Counted from the first letter of the stretch, positions 43,774 through 53,515 are shown. The stretch: 64,000 bases of DNA from Bosea sp. 685 (GCF_031884435.1 NZ_CP134779.1:3410001-3474000); one strand, 5' to 3'. Notes: generated by a model not told the origin, from the sequence alone. Program-made: numbers and translations.

Positions 43774-44380
43774 TGGTAACCTCCAAAATGAGTTTCGAGA
43801 CCCTCGGGTTTCGGTTCGCTTTCTCGGCAGCAGGCCCCAGGAGACCAAACCGCCAGCTTACCTATTCCCGGCCTTTCGCCCGCGTCCCTGAACCATTCAG
43901 AGGCGAAGACGAAAAACAGCGACCGGGAATGTCCCGACGCAGGTTCACCATACGAATGCCGGATTGCCGATCAACCTTGATCACGCCGCCGAGAGGTCCG
44001 GGGGGGTGCTTTGGAACCCGGTGTTGCAGGAGCGCCACGCTTTGAGGGCCGAAATTTACCAACCCTTAACCGTGACCGCCCGGATCGGCCTTTCAGCGGG
44101 TCTGCACGGGTAGAATCGCATTCCGGGTAGGCGCGAGGCCATTCGATGAGGGCTGGCGGTGATTCCCGGTCGTGAGGGCACGACGCTTCTTCCCTTCTCC
44201 CGGATGGGAGAAGGTGGCGCGGAGCGCCGGATGAGGGTGTGCCCTCTCAATAGGAGGTGCTGCGGCTCCGTCGAACCTCAATAATCAGCGGCACACCCTC
44301 ATCCCTGCCCTTCTCCCATCCGGGAGAAGGGTTCCCCGCGCCTTCGCCGCTGCCGCGACGCCTCTCCCCTTCTCCCGGAT
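43774..44380. other. Gene-free stretch: porin leader, then repeats
   Basis: 43774-44160 is the upstream region of the porin and shows no ORF with coding character; promoter elements could not be pinned down. 44190-44342 is a palindromic repeat. 44343-44380 is the left flank of the IS5-family element. Confidence 0.6.
44190..44342. repeat. Palindromic repeat, short-loop form
   Basis: CCTTCTCCCGGATGGGAGAAGG and GGCGCGGAGCGCCGGATGAGGGTGTGCC (to 44243), a loop of about 40 nt, then GGCACACCCTCATCC...CTTCTCCCATCCGGGAGAAGG to 44342. The right part 44283-44342 is identical over 60 bp to 46019-46078, and 44206-44243 matches 45528-45565. It is the 'empty' version of the repeat that carries a DUF559 gene downstream. 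Confidence 0.88.
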
Positions 44381-45523
44381 GGATTTCTCTGCGAAAGGGC
44401 CCTGGCGTTGAGGTTTGATTGCTGATTCACTTCGCTCGGGTGCGGCGGGGTGATCGGCATGTCGGATCAGATGTCTTTGGCTGAGGCGTTTTTGGACCCA
44501 CGCCTGGGTGCGAACGCGAAGCTTGCGAAGATCGATGGGCTGATCGCGTGGGATCGGCTGGCGCCCTTGGCCGGCAAGCTGCGCCAGGCTGAGACGGGCA
44601 GGCCGCCTTACGCGCCGCTTGCGATGCTCAAGGCGCTCTATCTGCAGGCGCTTTACGATTTGTCGGATCCCGGCCTGGAGGAGGCGCTGCTGGACCGGCT
44701 GTCGTTTCGACGTTTCTGCGGGTTTGCGCTCGATGGCGGCACGCCCGACGAGACGACCTTGTGCCGCTTTCGGCTGGCGGCAGCGCAGGCGGGCGTGCTC
44801 GAGGCCTGCTTTGCCGAGATCGGCGCGCAGCTCTCGGCCAAGGGTCTGATCCTGAAGAAGGGCACATTGCTCGACGCCACAATCGTTCAGGCGACGCATG
44901 CTGCCCCGTCACGCGAAGCCGGGCTGGGCAAGGGCCACCCCCGTGAACCCGGCGCCGACTGGGGCAAGAAGAACGGCAAGGCCCATTTCGGCTACAAGCT
45001 GCATGTCGGCGTCGACGAGGGCTCGGGCCTGATCCGCACGGCGCTCGTGACCTCGGCGCGGATACAGGACGTCGAGATGGCCCCAGGGCTCGTCAGCGGC
45101 GACGAGGCCGCCGTCTATGCCGATCGCGGCTATGAGAGCAAGGCCCAGCGCGCCGCCCTGAAGGCCTTGGGCATCAAGGACCGGATCATGCATCGCCGGC
45201 ACAAGCACATCGCTGTCCTGCCGCGCTGGCTGCAGCGCCGCAACGCCCTGATCGCGCGCCGCCGCGCTCCCGTCGAAGCTGTCTTCAGCGCCATGAAGCG
45301 CCTCTATGGCAAAGCCCGGACGCGATGCCACTCGTTCGTCGCCAACACCGCAGACCTGATTGCCTTCGCAACCGTCTACAATCTCCGGCGCGCCACCATC
45401 ATCGCAGGCGGCTGAACCAGGTCGACTGCGAGCTCTCCAAGCCAACCGCTGAAGACCGCCCGTCACAGGCGAACAATCCGCCGTCAAAATATCAGTCCTC
45501 AGCCGCGTTTCGCAGAGGAATCC
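44381..45523 (+). mobile_element. IS5-family insertion sequence
   Basis: Terminal inverted repeats GGATTTCTCTGCGAAA (44381-44396) and its complement TTTCGCAGAGGAATCC (45508-45523) match at 15 of 16 positions and bound a single transposase gene; total 1,143 bp. It splits a CTTCTCCC...GGGAGAAGG palindrome: CCTTCTCCCGGAT is left of it and GGGGGAGAAGGTGGCGC right of it. No clear target duplication is seen; ends could be a few bases off. Confidence 0.85.
44459..45415 (+). CDS. IS5-family transposase
   Basis: A 318-residue DDE transposase. The N-terminal DUF772-type domain (RPPYAPLAMLKALYLQALYDLSD, SFRRFCGF, DETTLCRFR) is followed by the catalytic core: Asp in LDATIVQA, FGYKLHVGVD, Asp in YADRGYES and Glu in PVEAVFSAMKR. 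The reading frame is intact, so it may be active. ATG 44459 is used; GTG 44450 is three codons upstream. It ends 108 nt before the right inverted repeat. Confidence 0.95.
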   Translation: MSDQMSLAEAFLDPRLGANAKLAKIDGLIAWDRLAPLAGKLRQAETGRPPYAPLAMLKALYLQALYDLSDPGLEEALLDRLSFRRFCGFALDGGTPDETTLCRFRLAAAQAGVLEACFAEIGAQLSAKGLILKKGTLLDATIVQATHAAPSREAGLGKGHPREPGADWGKKNGKAHFGYKLHVGVDEGSGLIRTALVTSARIQDVEMAPGLVSGDEAAVYADRGYESKAQRAALKALGIKDRIMHRRHKHIAVLPRWLQRRNALIARRRAPVEAVFSAMKRLYGKARTRCHSFVANTADLIAFATVYNLRRATIIAGG

Positions 45524-45525
45524 TC

Positions 45526-46078
45526 GGGGGAGAAGGTGGCGCGGAGCGCCGGATGAGGGTGTGCCGCTGGTTATTGAGGCGCGACCGCGCCGCTGCACCT
45601 TTTGGTTTGGCCGCCAGCCCGCATCAGAGAGAAGAGTAGAACTCTCCGGTCAGCCCACAGCCTTACGGATGGCCGCCAGGACTGCGTCGCGATCATCGCG
45701 AACCTGCACATTGCTGAAACGCAGCAGGGTGAAGCCGTGGCGCTCAATCTCCTGCGTGCGGGTGATATCGTAATCGCGTTCCCAATCATGCTGCCGGCCA
45801 TCGATCTCGACGATCAGTCTGCGCTCCACGCAGAGGAAATCGACGGTGTAGCCGAGCAGCGGCACCTGCCGGCGGGAACTTAAGACCATCGAGGCGGCGG
45901 TTGCGCAGGAGACCCCAGACGATGTCCTCAGGCTCGGTCGCTTGCGCGCGCAGGCGTCTGGCGAAGCGGCGTTGCTCGGTCGTCATAGCGGCGGATGATG
46001 GACCGCCAGCGCTCGAACAATCAGCGGCACACCCTCATCCCTGCCCTTCTCCCATCCGGGAGAAGGGTTCCCCGCGCC
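45526..46078. repeat. Palindromic repeat, long form enclosing a DUF559 pseudogene
   Basis: Left arm 45526-45565 (GGGGGAGAAGGTGGCGC... to GTGTGCC) and right arm 46019-46078 are the same sequences that form the short-loop repeat at 44190-44342. Between them, instead of a 40-nt loop, are about 450 bp with a DUF559 endonuclease pseudogene. The left end of the palindrome was separated by the IS5-family insertion. Confidence 0.8.
45650..45986 (-). pseudogene. DUF559 (Vsr-like) endonuclease, frameshifted
   Basis: Two overlapping frames together give a full DUF559 protein of about 112 residues: MTTEQRRFARRLRAQATEPE...LLRNRRLDGLKF in the first, then RRQVPLLGYTVDFLCVERR, IVEIDGRQHDWERDYD and FTLLRFSNVQVRDD in the second. 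One extra base in the CCC run at 45874-45876 (minus strand TTCCCGC instead of TTCCGC) explains the break. The Glu-x-Asp-Gly-x-Gln-His motif is the predicted nuclease site of this PD-(D/E)XK-like family. It lies inside palindrome arms. Confidence 0.85.
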
Positions 46079-46122
46079 CTCTCAGTCTCAAGCAGAGGCC
46101 CGGTCCCCTGTGACCCCGCGCC

Positions 46123-49100
46123 TCAATATTCCCATTCCGCCCCAACGCCGACCGAGGCAGAGCCGTCCGCCCCCGTCTCGGCCTGGACCTTCAGGCGGCG
46201 GGTGACGTCGATTCCGATCGAGACGCCGCTATCCTCGGGCTTGGCGCCGGCCTTCACGCCGATCGAGACATTGTTGCCGATATAGCGGGAGGCGCCGACC
46301 GTCGGGCCGCCCGCCCCGACCTGGATGTCGAGATTGTCGACGCCGAGCGATTTACGCAGCCGTTCGAAGGAATCGTCGCCCCCGCCTCCCGCGAACTGGG
46401 CGGCCGTCTGCGCGAGCTGCAGCGCCTGGAAAGCCGAGAGTGAGCCCGAGGCGCGGGCGAACAAGATGCGCGACAAAACCTCGTCCTGTGGCAGTTCAGG
46501 CTGCGAGGTGAAGGCGAAGGCCGGCTGGTCGGCCGGCCCCGTGATCAGGATCTTGGCCGTGACGTCCGATGCGCGCGTCTCGGCGACGAAATCGAGCTCA
46601 GGAATTGGGCCGCCGGTGAAGCTCAAGCGGCCACGGCTGAAATCGAGGCGCTGGCTCAGCACGCTGAGGCGGCCGCGCCTGAGATCGAAGCCGCCATCGA
46701 GCGCAGGGGCAACCAACGTGCCGCCGACGCGCATCTCTCCGCCGAGTTCGGCGTCGATGCCGCGCCCCCGGATGAAGACGCGATTCGGCGCGGAAACCAC
46801 CAGCGCCAGCGCAGCGTCAAAAGCGGGCGCCGGCCGGCCCCTGCCCTTCCCTGCGGGCCTTGCCTTGCGGGCAGCAGCGAGGCGCGCGGCCGCCGTGCCC
46901 GTCGCCTTGATGTGCTTGATGCCATCCACCGGCCGCAGCGAGGCCGGCAAGCGATCCGGCACCGCGACATCGAGCGAGACGACATCGACGCGCCCACCGA
47001 TGCGCGGGCGCTGCGCCAGCGGCCCGGCGATATCGAGCCCGAGATCGGCGACTGCCGTGACGATGCCGTTGGCGACGAGCTGGGCGCGCTTGCCCTGGAT
47101 GCGGAGCTGGCCCGGAAAACCCGCCGCCGGATCGAGCCTGACCTGCCCGCTCGCCGAGAGCGTGCCGCCATTGGCTGTGCCGGCAACGGCGCGCTCGATC
47201 GTCAGGTTCTCGCCATTGGCCGCGATGCGCGCCTCGATCCCGGTCAAGCGCAGGCCCTGCAGGGCGTCGGTGAAGCTGCCCTTGGCGAGCGTCGCCGCGC
47301 CGCTGAGACGCGGGGCGGCCGTCGTTCCCACTGCCCGCATATCGAGCGCGACCGCTCCCGTCAGGCTCTGGCCTTGAGCCGCGATCATCGGATTGGCGAG
47401 CGCGGCGTCGACCGTGCCCTGCGCCGCAAGATCGAGCGCGCCAGCGCCGCCAAGCGGCGCGGAGCCCCGCAGGCTCAGATTGGCGAGCTTTCCGGCGTTG
47501 AGCGTCGCATTGACGCTGGTGCGGCCGCCATCGAGCTGACCATTGCCGTCGATCGCGATCGGCGGCAGGCCGGCGCTGCGGGTTTCCGGCGTCGCCAATC
47601 CCGCGATACGCAGTTGCCAAGGGCCGGCCAGCGCACCCGGGCGACCCTTGACCTGCGCCTGCGCATTGAGCGTTCCCGCCAAATCCAGATTCGGAGCGGC
47701 GATGCGCGCGGCCGAGAGCGGCACGTCGCGAGCGGTGAGGCGCAGATCGAGCGTCTCGCCGGCGCGGCCGTCGAGCGTCAAGCGGCCGCGATCGATCGCC
47801 AGCTCCAGACCGGCAATCTCGACGCCCCCGGTTGGGAAGCTGAGTGTGGCCGGCTGATTGAGCGCGATGCGCCGCCCGTCGCGACGCGCCTCGAAGGAGG
47901 CCAGTTCCAATCGCAGCGGCTCGACTGGGACGAGCCGGCCCACCCCGTTCATGGCAAAGCCGCGTGCAGCCGCGCTCAGGGTGAAGGCGCTGGCCTCGGG
48001 CGCGCCCTTCGAATCGAAGCGGATCGAGCTCACCGGCTCACCGGCCAGGACCGCCTTGTCGATCGCAAGCGCGGCATCGAGCTGCGGTTTGCCGAACACG
48101 TCGCGGGCGGCAGCCGTCGCAACGAGCTTGTCGATCGCGAACGAAGGGCCGGCGAGTTTGGCAGCCCGCGCGGTCAGGTCGAGATTCTGCCGCCCCTCGA
48201 CCACCGCCAGCGCGATATCGGCGTCGAGCTGGCCGCCGAGCTTGGTCAGGGCCAGCGCCGAGAGATCGTCGAGATTGCGCGCGGCGAGCGTCAACCGGCC
48301 AGCAGTGCGGCTGGCGGGATCGAGCGTCAACGCGCCGTTCAGCCTGACCGAGCCGATGCCGAGATCGAGACTCGAGAGGTTCCAGCCATCGCCGGGCATA
48401 CGCACCAGCCGGACGCGGCCAGTGGCAGGCTTGTTGTCGACCTCGCCATCGAGCGCCAGCGTCGTGTCGAGCGCGCCTTGCAGATCGCGGATCGTGGCGT
48501 CGATCACGAGGCGCGGGATCGGCCGGGCGAGCGCTGTGGCATTGGTGACGGCGATGCGGGCAGTGGCGTCGAGTTTGTCGAGCGGTCCGGTCAGTTGCGC
48601 GGTCGCCTCGCCGCGCCCGGACAGGCGTGGATCGGCGCGCTTCAGATCGGGCAGCGCCAGGGCGATGCGCAGATCCGAGTGCTCGTGCCCGACCCCGCCA
48701 TCGGCGACCAGGGTCGCGTGCTGCCCGGTAACGCGCAGGCCCGTAACCGTAACATCGGAGGCGAGCGCCCTGATCTGGCCGGCGAGCGCCAGCTTGCCCG
48801 CCAGCAGCCGGTCGAGCGCGGCGTCGCCCGTGACTAGCTGATCAGCATGACCGGTCAGCGCCACGCCATAAGCGTTTGTGCGCGGCGTCGCGTCGAGATC
48901 GGCCGTGACATCGGCGCGGCCCGCCAAGGCCCGCCCGGCAAACCCGCTCAGGCGCGACAGATCGGGCAGGAGCAATTTCGCCTGGCCGAGCATGCGGGCC
49001 TGGCCGAGCTTGCCCTTGTAGTCGACTTCGACGCCCGACATGGCCAGGCGCAATGTCTCGAAATCGGCGGTCGCGTCGTCATTGCTGGCGCCGCGCAAGC

Positions 49101-50454
49101 TGAAGCTGACGCGCTCGCCGACGATACGCGCCAGTTTGGAGTCGGCCAGTGCAACGCCCGTCGCCTCGCCGTCGGAGACCAGCACGATCCGCGTTCCCGC
49201 CTGCCCGATCGTGCCGGTCGGCGTCGCGGTGAAGCGGGCGGCGAGCTTACTGAGCGTCCCCATTGGAAGCTTCGCGTCCTCAGCATCCAATGTCGCGACG
49301 ATGCTAGGGCCCGCGACCGGGCCCTTGGCCGTCGCCTCGAAGGCGAGCTTGCCGATCTCGGCACCCGATGACACCGTGCGGCTGCCGGCATTGGGGCGAG
49401 CAGTGGCGGTGAGGCGCAGATCGACCGTCCGGTCAGGAGCATAGCGCCCGAGCACATCGAGCCGGGCAAGCGCCGAGACCAGCGCCAGATTGCGGATATC
49501 GACGCCACCATCGTCGCTGAAGCCGACCGCGCCGTCGAGCCGCGTCGAGCCGGCGAAGATCGGTGCGGCGGGGGCCGGCATCAGCCCTTCAATGCGCGCC
49601 TCGAGCGCCAGCGCGAGGTCACGCCCCGGCCCATTGCGGGAGAGATTGGCCGATCCTTGCGCGCCGATGGTCTCGCCGGCGGTGAACACCAGATTAGAGC
49701 GGAAGGCGTCGAGCGGGCCGTCGCCATTGAGATCGAGCTTGACCGGCGCCTCGCTCGGCAGATTGGCCAGGCGCGAGATCAAGCCGCCCGGCGCCTCGTC
49801 CAGCTTGGCCGCGATCTGCAGCCGCGTCGTCTGCGGGATGAAGCCGAGGCGCACGGTGAACTCACCCTGCCTGTCGAGCCGGTGCGCCTCCAGCCTGAGA
49901 TCGAGCCCTTCGGCCGGCGGCCCCAGCGTCGCCGAGCCGGCCGCGCCAAGACGCGCTGCCGTGCCGAGAACCGGCTCACCAAGCGACAGTTCACCAAGCT
50001 GAAAAGCGGTGATGATCACCTTGAGCGGCAGTTCCGGCAGGATCGGCTGGTCGTTGGCGGGCGCAGCTCCCGGCTGCGGCACCGGTTTGCGCAGGATCTC
50101 GAGCTTGCCGATCTCGAGCCGGTTCACCTCGAGCCTGCGCAACAGCAGCGCCGTGCGGGTCCAGATCAAGCGGACGCGGTCGAGCCGGAGCCAGGGGCCG
50201 TCACGATCGGACAGCACGATGTCGCGGATCGTGACGTCGGAAGACAGCGCGCCCTCGACCGCGCCGATCGAGACCTGGCTGGTGTCGCTCGACAGCGCCC
50301 GCGAGATCAGATCGGCGACGACGCCGCGATCGCTCTGGGCGTTCTGGGCGAAGCCGGCGAAATGGGCCGAGGCGAGCAGGACCACGCCAAGGACGAGGGC
50401 CGAGAGCGCCAGGCGCGCAAGGGGCAGGCGCAGAAGGGTCAGGAGGCGCACCAT
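46123..50454 (-). CDS. tamB: Translocation and assembly module TamB
   Basis: A 1,443-residue inner-membrane-anchored protein with one N-terminal membrane segment (LALSALVLGVVLLASAHFAGF) and a very long beta-rich periplasmic part of the AsmA/TamB type. The C-terminal DUF490 domain ends with strands such as VSIGIDVTRRLKVQAETGADGSASVGVGAEWEY, where the final Tyr is typical. Such proteins bridge the periplasm and are linked to outer-membrane protein assembly and phospholipid transport. The start overlaps the tamA stop (ATGA), so tamA-tamB is an operon. Confidence 0.93.
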   Translation of the reverse strand: MVRLLTLLRLPLARLALSALVLGVVLLASAHFAGFAQNAQSDRGVVADLISRALSSDTSQVSIGAVEGALSSDVTIRDIVLSDRDGPWLRLDRVRLIWTRTALLLRRLEVNRLEIGKLEILRKPVPQPGAAPANDQPILPELPLKVIITAFQLGELSLGEPVLGTAARLGAAGSATLGPPAEGLDLRLEAHRLDRQGEFTVRLGFIPQTTRLQIAAKLDEAPGGLISRLANLPSEAPVKLDLNGDGPLDAFRSNLVFTAGETIGAQGSANLSRNGPGRDLALALEARIEGLMPAPAAPIFAGSTRLDGAVGFSDDGGVDIRNLALVSALARLDVLGRYAPDRTVDLRLTATARPNAGSRTVSSGAEIGKLAFEATAKGPVAGPSIVATLDAEDAKLPMGTLSKLAARFTATPTGTIGQAGTRIVLVSDGEATGVALADSKLARIVGERVSFSLRGASNDDATADFETLRLAMSGVEVDYKGKLGQARMLGQAKLLLPDLSRLSGFAGRALAGRADVTADLDATPRTNAYGVALTGHADQLVTGDAALDRLLAGKLALAGQIRALASDVTVTGLRVTGQHATLVADGGVGHEHSDLRIALALPDLKRADPRLSGRGEATAQLTGPLDKLDATARIAVTNATALARPIPRLVIDATIRDLQGALDTTLALDGEVDNKPATGRVRLVRMPGDGWNLSSLDLGIGSVRLNGALTLDPASRTAGRLTLAARNLDDLSALALTKLGGQLDADIALAVVEGRQNLDLTARAAKLAGPSFAIDKLVATAAARDVFGKPQLDAALAIDKAVLAGEPVSSIRFDSKGAPEASAFTLSAAARGFAMNGVGRLVPVEPLRLELASFEARRDGRRIALNQPATLSFPTGGVEIAGLELAIDRGRLTLDGRAGETLDLRLTARDVPLSAARIAAPNLDLAGTLNAQAQVKGRPGALAGPWQLRIAGLATPETRSAGLPPIAIDGNGQLDGGRTSVNATLNAGKLANLSLRGSAPLGGAGALDLAAQGTVDAALANPMIAAQGQSLTGAVALDMRAVGTTAAPRLSGAATLAKGSFTDALQGLRLTGIEARIAANGENLTIERAVAGTANGGTLSASGQVRLDPAAGFPGQLRIQGKRAQLVANGIVTAVADLGLDIAGPLAQRPRIGGRVDVVSLDVAVPDRLPASLRPVDGIKHIKATGTAAARLAAARKARPAGKGRGRPAPAFDAALALVVSAPNRVFIRGRGIDAELGGEMRVGGTLVAPALDGGFDLRRGRLSVLSQRLDFSRGRLSFTGGPIPELDFVAETRASDVTAKILITGPADQPAFAFTSQPELPQDEVLSRILFARASGSLSAFQALQLAQTAAQFAGGGGDDSFERLRKSLGVDNLDIQVGAGGPTVGASRYIGNNVSIGVKAGAKPEDSGVSIGIDVTRRLKVQAETGADGSASVGVGAEWEY

Positions 50455-52463
50455 CAGAAGGCCTGCCCGATGCTGATATAGACCGCGACCGGCTTGTCGC
50501 CCTTGCGCGGGTTGAGGGGCGCTGCGACGTCGAGCCTGATCGGGCCGATCGGCGTGTAATAGCGCAGGCCGAGGCCGGCCGAATATTGCAGCTCCTGCTT
50601 GAAATTCGGGATGCTGGATTCGAAGGCCATGCCGGCATCGAAGAACGGCACCAGGCCGATCGTGTCGGTGACCTTGATGCGGGCCTCCACCGAGGCCTCG
50701 AACAGGCTGCGCCCGCCGGTGAGCTGTCCGAGCGGCCCAAGCGGCGAGAGCGTGCGATAGGCATAGCCGCGCACCGAGCCACCGCCGCCGGCATAGAAGC
50801 GCCGCGTCGCGGGAATCTCGTCGAGCTTCTCGCCAGCGATCGAGCCCAACCCGACGCGGCCGGCGAGCACATAGCGAGCGTCCTCGTCGAGCGCGTAATA
50901 GCCGGAGACCGCAGCCTTCGACTGCACGACATTGACGGTGGAGCCGAGGAAGCTCGGATAGGGCGTGACCGAGGCGGTGGCGCGGATGCCGCGCGTCGCG
51001 TCGAGCAGGCTGTCGGTCGAATCGTATTTCACCGAGAGCGGAATGCCGACCAGGGTGTAGTCGACCTGGCCCAGCACATCGCTGGTCTGGCCGCGCTCGA
51101 CCTCCAGCCCCGCCTGCACCGAGAAGGTGTCGCTGAAGCGCTGGCGGATCGCGGTCGTCACATTGGCGTAGCGCGCGGTGTAGCCACCATAGCGGTTGGT
51201 GCCGACGCGCTCGCGTGCGCCCGTGCCATCGACGAGCCAGTCATAGCGCGTGCCCCACAGCGCCGGCTTCATGAAGCTGACCGTGAAGCGCCCGCCGAGA
51301 TCGGAGCGCTCGAAATCGTCGAAGCTGCTGATCTTGGTGCCATTGATGCGCGGTGCCAGGAAGATGTCGCCTTCGAGGCGCAGCCGTTCCGCCCCGCCGA
51401 ACAGGTTGCGATGCTCCCAATAGGTCTTCACCGCCGGGCCATCGATGGTGGAGTAGCGGGCGGAGAAGCCGATCAGCCGCTTGGGCCGCTCGGTGACATC
51501 GACGAAAACAGGCAGATTGCCGGCAGCATCGAGCTTGTCCGCCTCGCGGATGCGCACCGAACCGATGGCGGGGATGGTCGCGACCGATTTGCGCGTATCC
51601 GCCAGCGCCTTGGGCGAATAGGGATCGCCCGGTTCGAGATAGATGAAGGAGCGCACCACGGCAGGCGGAATATCGCCGGTCTCGCCGAGCGTGACCGCGC
51701 CAAAGCCGGCAAGCGGGCCGGGCTCGACGACATAGGTCACATCCATGATCCGCGCGGCATGGTCGACCACGGGCCTGAGCTCGACCATCTTGGCGAGCGG
51801 GCGCGACTGGTTGCGCAGATGGTCGACCAGCGCAGCCTGCGCCGCGCGCAGCGAGGCCGAGGTCGCGGCATCGCCGGGCTTGAGCTTGGAGACCCTGGCC
51901 GGGTCGGCGATGACCGGCGTGCCCTCCCCGCGCTCGACGACAGCGATATTGCGCAAGCCGAAGACCGGGCCAGGCTGGACGCGGACCGAGATCGGGACCG
52001 GCTCGCGATTGCGATGCGCCTCGGCGGCGCGCACCAAAGCTGCGCCGGGCTCCACGCCCGGCTGAAGCGCGACACCGTCGACGGCGAGCGCGACCTCGGC
52101 GTTGAAATAGCCCTGCGACCAGAGCGCATCGACCAGCGGATTGAGATCGGCGGCCATGCGCCGCGCCAGGGTCTCGCCATCGGGCGGCGCGTCCTGGCGC
52201 AGGCGATAGAGCAGCGAGGCGTCCTGCAGAGTGCGCGTCAGCGTCTTGGCGTCAGCGGCGTCGCCGAGATCGAAGCTGAGCTGATAGGGCAGCGTGCTCG
52301 TGCTGACCGCCGGCGGCTGCTCCTTGGAGCCGAACAGGCCAAAGACGTCCAGCGAGGAGATATCGAAAGCTTCGGCCGGCGTCGGCTGTCCACCAAGCAT
52401 CGCGGCGAAAGCGCAAACGCCTCCACCCGCGACATTGCGGGACACTTTCCGCCACAACCGCAT
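50454..52463 (-). CDS. tamA: Outer-membrane assembly protein TamA (BamA family)
   Basis: A 669-residue Omp85-family protein. An N-terminal signal region is followed by POTRA domains (for example LPYQLSFDLGDAADAKTL..., VPISVRVQPGPVFGLRNIAV, FVDVTERPKRLIGFSARY) and a C-terminal 16-strand barrel. The lid-lock signature appears as FYAGGGGSVRGY, and GPIRLDVAAPLNP plus a terminal Phe (YISIGQAF) complete the barrel. ATG 52463 is preceded by GGGAGGGTGG; ATG 52523 is possible. Works with TamB downstream. Confidence 0.92.
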   Translation of the reverse strand: MRLWRKVSRNVAGGGVCAFAAMLGGQPTPAEAFDISSLDVFGLFGSKEQPPAVSTSTLPYQLSFDLGDAADAKTLTRTLQDASLLYRLRQDAPPDGETLARRMAADLNPLVDALWSQGYFNAEVALAVDGVALQPGVEPGAALVRAAEAHRNREPVPISVRVQPGPVFGLRNIAVVERGEGTPVIADPARVSKLKPGDAATSASLRAAQAALVDHLRNQSRPLAKMVELRPVVDHAARIMDVTYVVEPGPLAGFGAVTLGETGDIPPAVVRSFIYLEPGDPYSPKALADTRKSVATIPAIGSVRIREADKLDAAGNLPVFVDVTERPKRLIGFSARYSTIDGPAVKTYWEHRNLFGGAERLRLEGDIFLAPRINGTKISSFDDFERSDLGGRFTVSFMKPALWGTRYDWLVDGTGARERVGTNRYGGYTARYANVTTAIRQRFSDTFSVQAGLEVERGQTSDVLGQVDYTLVGIPLSVKYDSTDSLLDATRGIRATASVTPYPSFLGSTVNVVQSKAAVSGYYALDEDARYVLAGRVGLGSIAGEKLDEIPATRRFYAGGGGSVRGYAYRTLSPLGPLGQLTGGRSLFEASVEARIKVTDTIGLVPFFDAGMAFESSIPNFKQELQYSAGLGLRYYTPIGPIRLDVAAPLNPRKGDKPVAVYISIGQAF

Positions 52464-52578
52464 CCACCCTCCCAACGACGCCACCAGCACGCAACGAATA
52501 AGGTCGAACTGTGTTCCGAACATGATGGAAACATTGCCGATGATCTGGCGCTCATCGGCGATGTCTTGAACTTAATGC

Positions 52579-53331
52579 CTAACGCAGCGTCAGAGATACT
52601 GTCGCCAGCGGGCTCAACTTCGTCACGATTTCGCCCTTTCCGGGGGAGAGCACGCCGCCGCAAAGGCTGCCGGTGGTGACGATCTGGCCGGCGCGCAAAC
52701 CGCCCATGAAATCCTGCTTGCGGTTGGCCCAGGCGAGGAAGGGCGCCATCGGATCGCCATTCGCATGCACCGCCGGCTTGTCATAGATCGTGACGCCGTT
52801 GAGCGAGATGAAGCAGCCGAGCGCGGTCGGGTCGTCGAGCGTCTTGATCTCGAGTTCGGGGCCGATCAGGTAACCGCCATGACCGAGCGCGTCGGCGAGC
52901 CAAAGCGCGAAGGGAACACCCGTCCAATTGGCGAGGCGGCTCTCGACGATCTCGATGCCGAGATAGGCCTTGTCGCAATGGCCGAGCAGTTCGGCGCGCG
53001 AATAGGGCTGGTTCGGACGGAACGGCACATCGCTGGCGAGACGCAGGGCAATCTCGATCTCGACGCGCAATTCAGCGCCGATCGCGCCCTCATAGGTGTC
53101 GCCGGGCTTGAGATAAGGACCGGGCATGATGCCCGCGACCGGCAGGCCATCCTCGGCGATCGCGACCTTCCAGCCGGCTTCCGGCTGCTTCAGCACCTTG
53201 GCGATCTCGGCCTGCACGCCCAGCCCTTCGCTGAACGAGGCCGGCACGGGCTGGCTCGCCATCTCGATCAGGCTCTTGCCGCGGCGGGCGGCGACCAGCG
53301 CATCGCGCAAGGTTTCGGTCGTGGTCGGCAT
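52579..53331 (-). CDS. 2-keto-4-pentenoate hydratase-like protein (FAH family)
   Basis: A 250-residue hydratase of the MhpD/decarboxylase type in the fumarylacetoacetase superfamily. The metal-binding pattern appears as GAELRVEIEIALRLAS, YLGIEIVESRL and HANGDPM; TTGSLCGG near the end is the family's conserved TGS. Usually acts in meta-cleavage of aromatics, hydrating 2-oxopent-4-enoate. No other meta-cleavage genes are near, so the substrate is open. Confidence 0.85.
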   Translation of the reverse strand: MPTTTETLRDALVAARRGKSLIEMASQPVPASFSEGLGVQAEIAKVLKQPEAGWKVAIAEDGLPVAGIMPGPYLKPGDTYEGAIGAELRVEIEIALRLASDVPFRPNQPYSRAELLGHCDKAYLGIEIVESRLANWTGVPFALWLADALGHGGYLIGPELEIKTLDDPTALGCFISLNGVTIYDKPAVHANGDPMAPFLAWANRKQDFMGGLRAGQIVTTGSLCGGVLSPGKGEIVTKLSPLATVSLTLR

Positions 53332-53515
53332 TGCGTCTCTTCCCTGTCGGCGTCTTGACGATCATGTCGCGCCCATGGTGCACGGGCGGCAGCGCGCTTG
53401 CCAAGCTGCTACAGCAGCAGGAGCCCTCCGGACAACCCGCATGGCGGCATCACCGTCCTGCCATGCGCTGACGGGCCCCTGTGGTTCGCCCTGCCAAAAG
53501 CAGGAGGAAACGACC

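Noticed and set aside
44197..44227. Short inverted repeats that might be a rho-independent terminator
   Set aside because: They are part of a dispersed repeat and lack a T-run.
44377..44384. Target-site duplication of the IS5-family element
   Set aside because: Flanking bases GGAT (left) and TCGG (right) do not match, so no duplication can be claimed.
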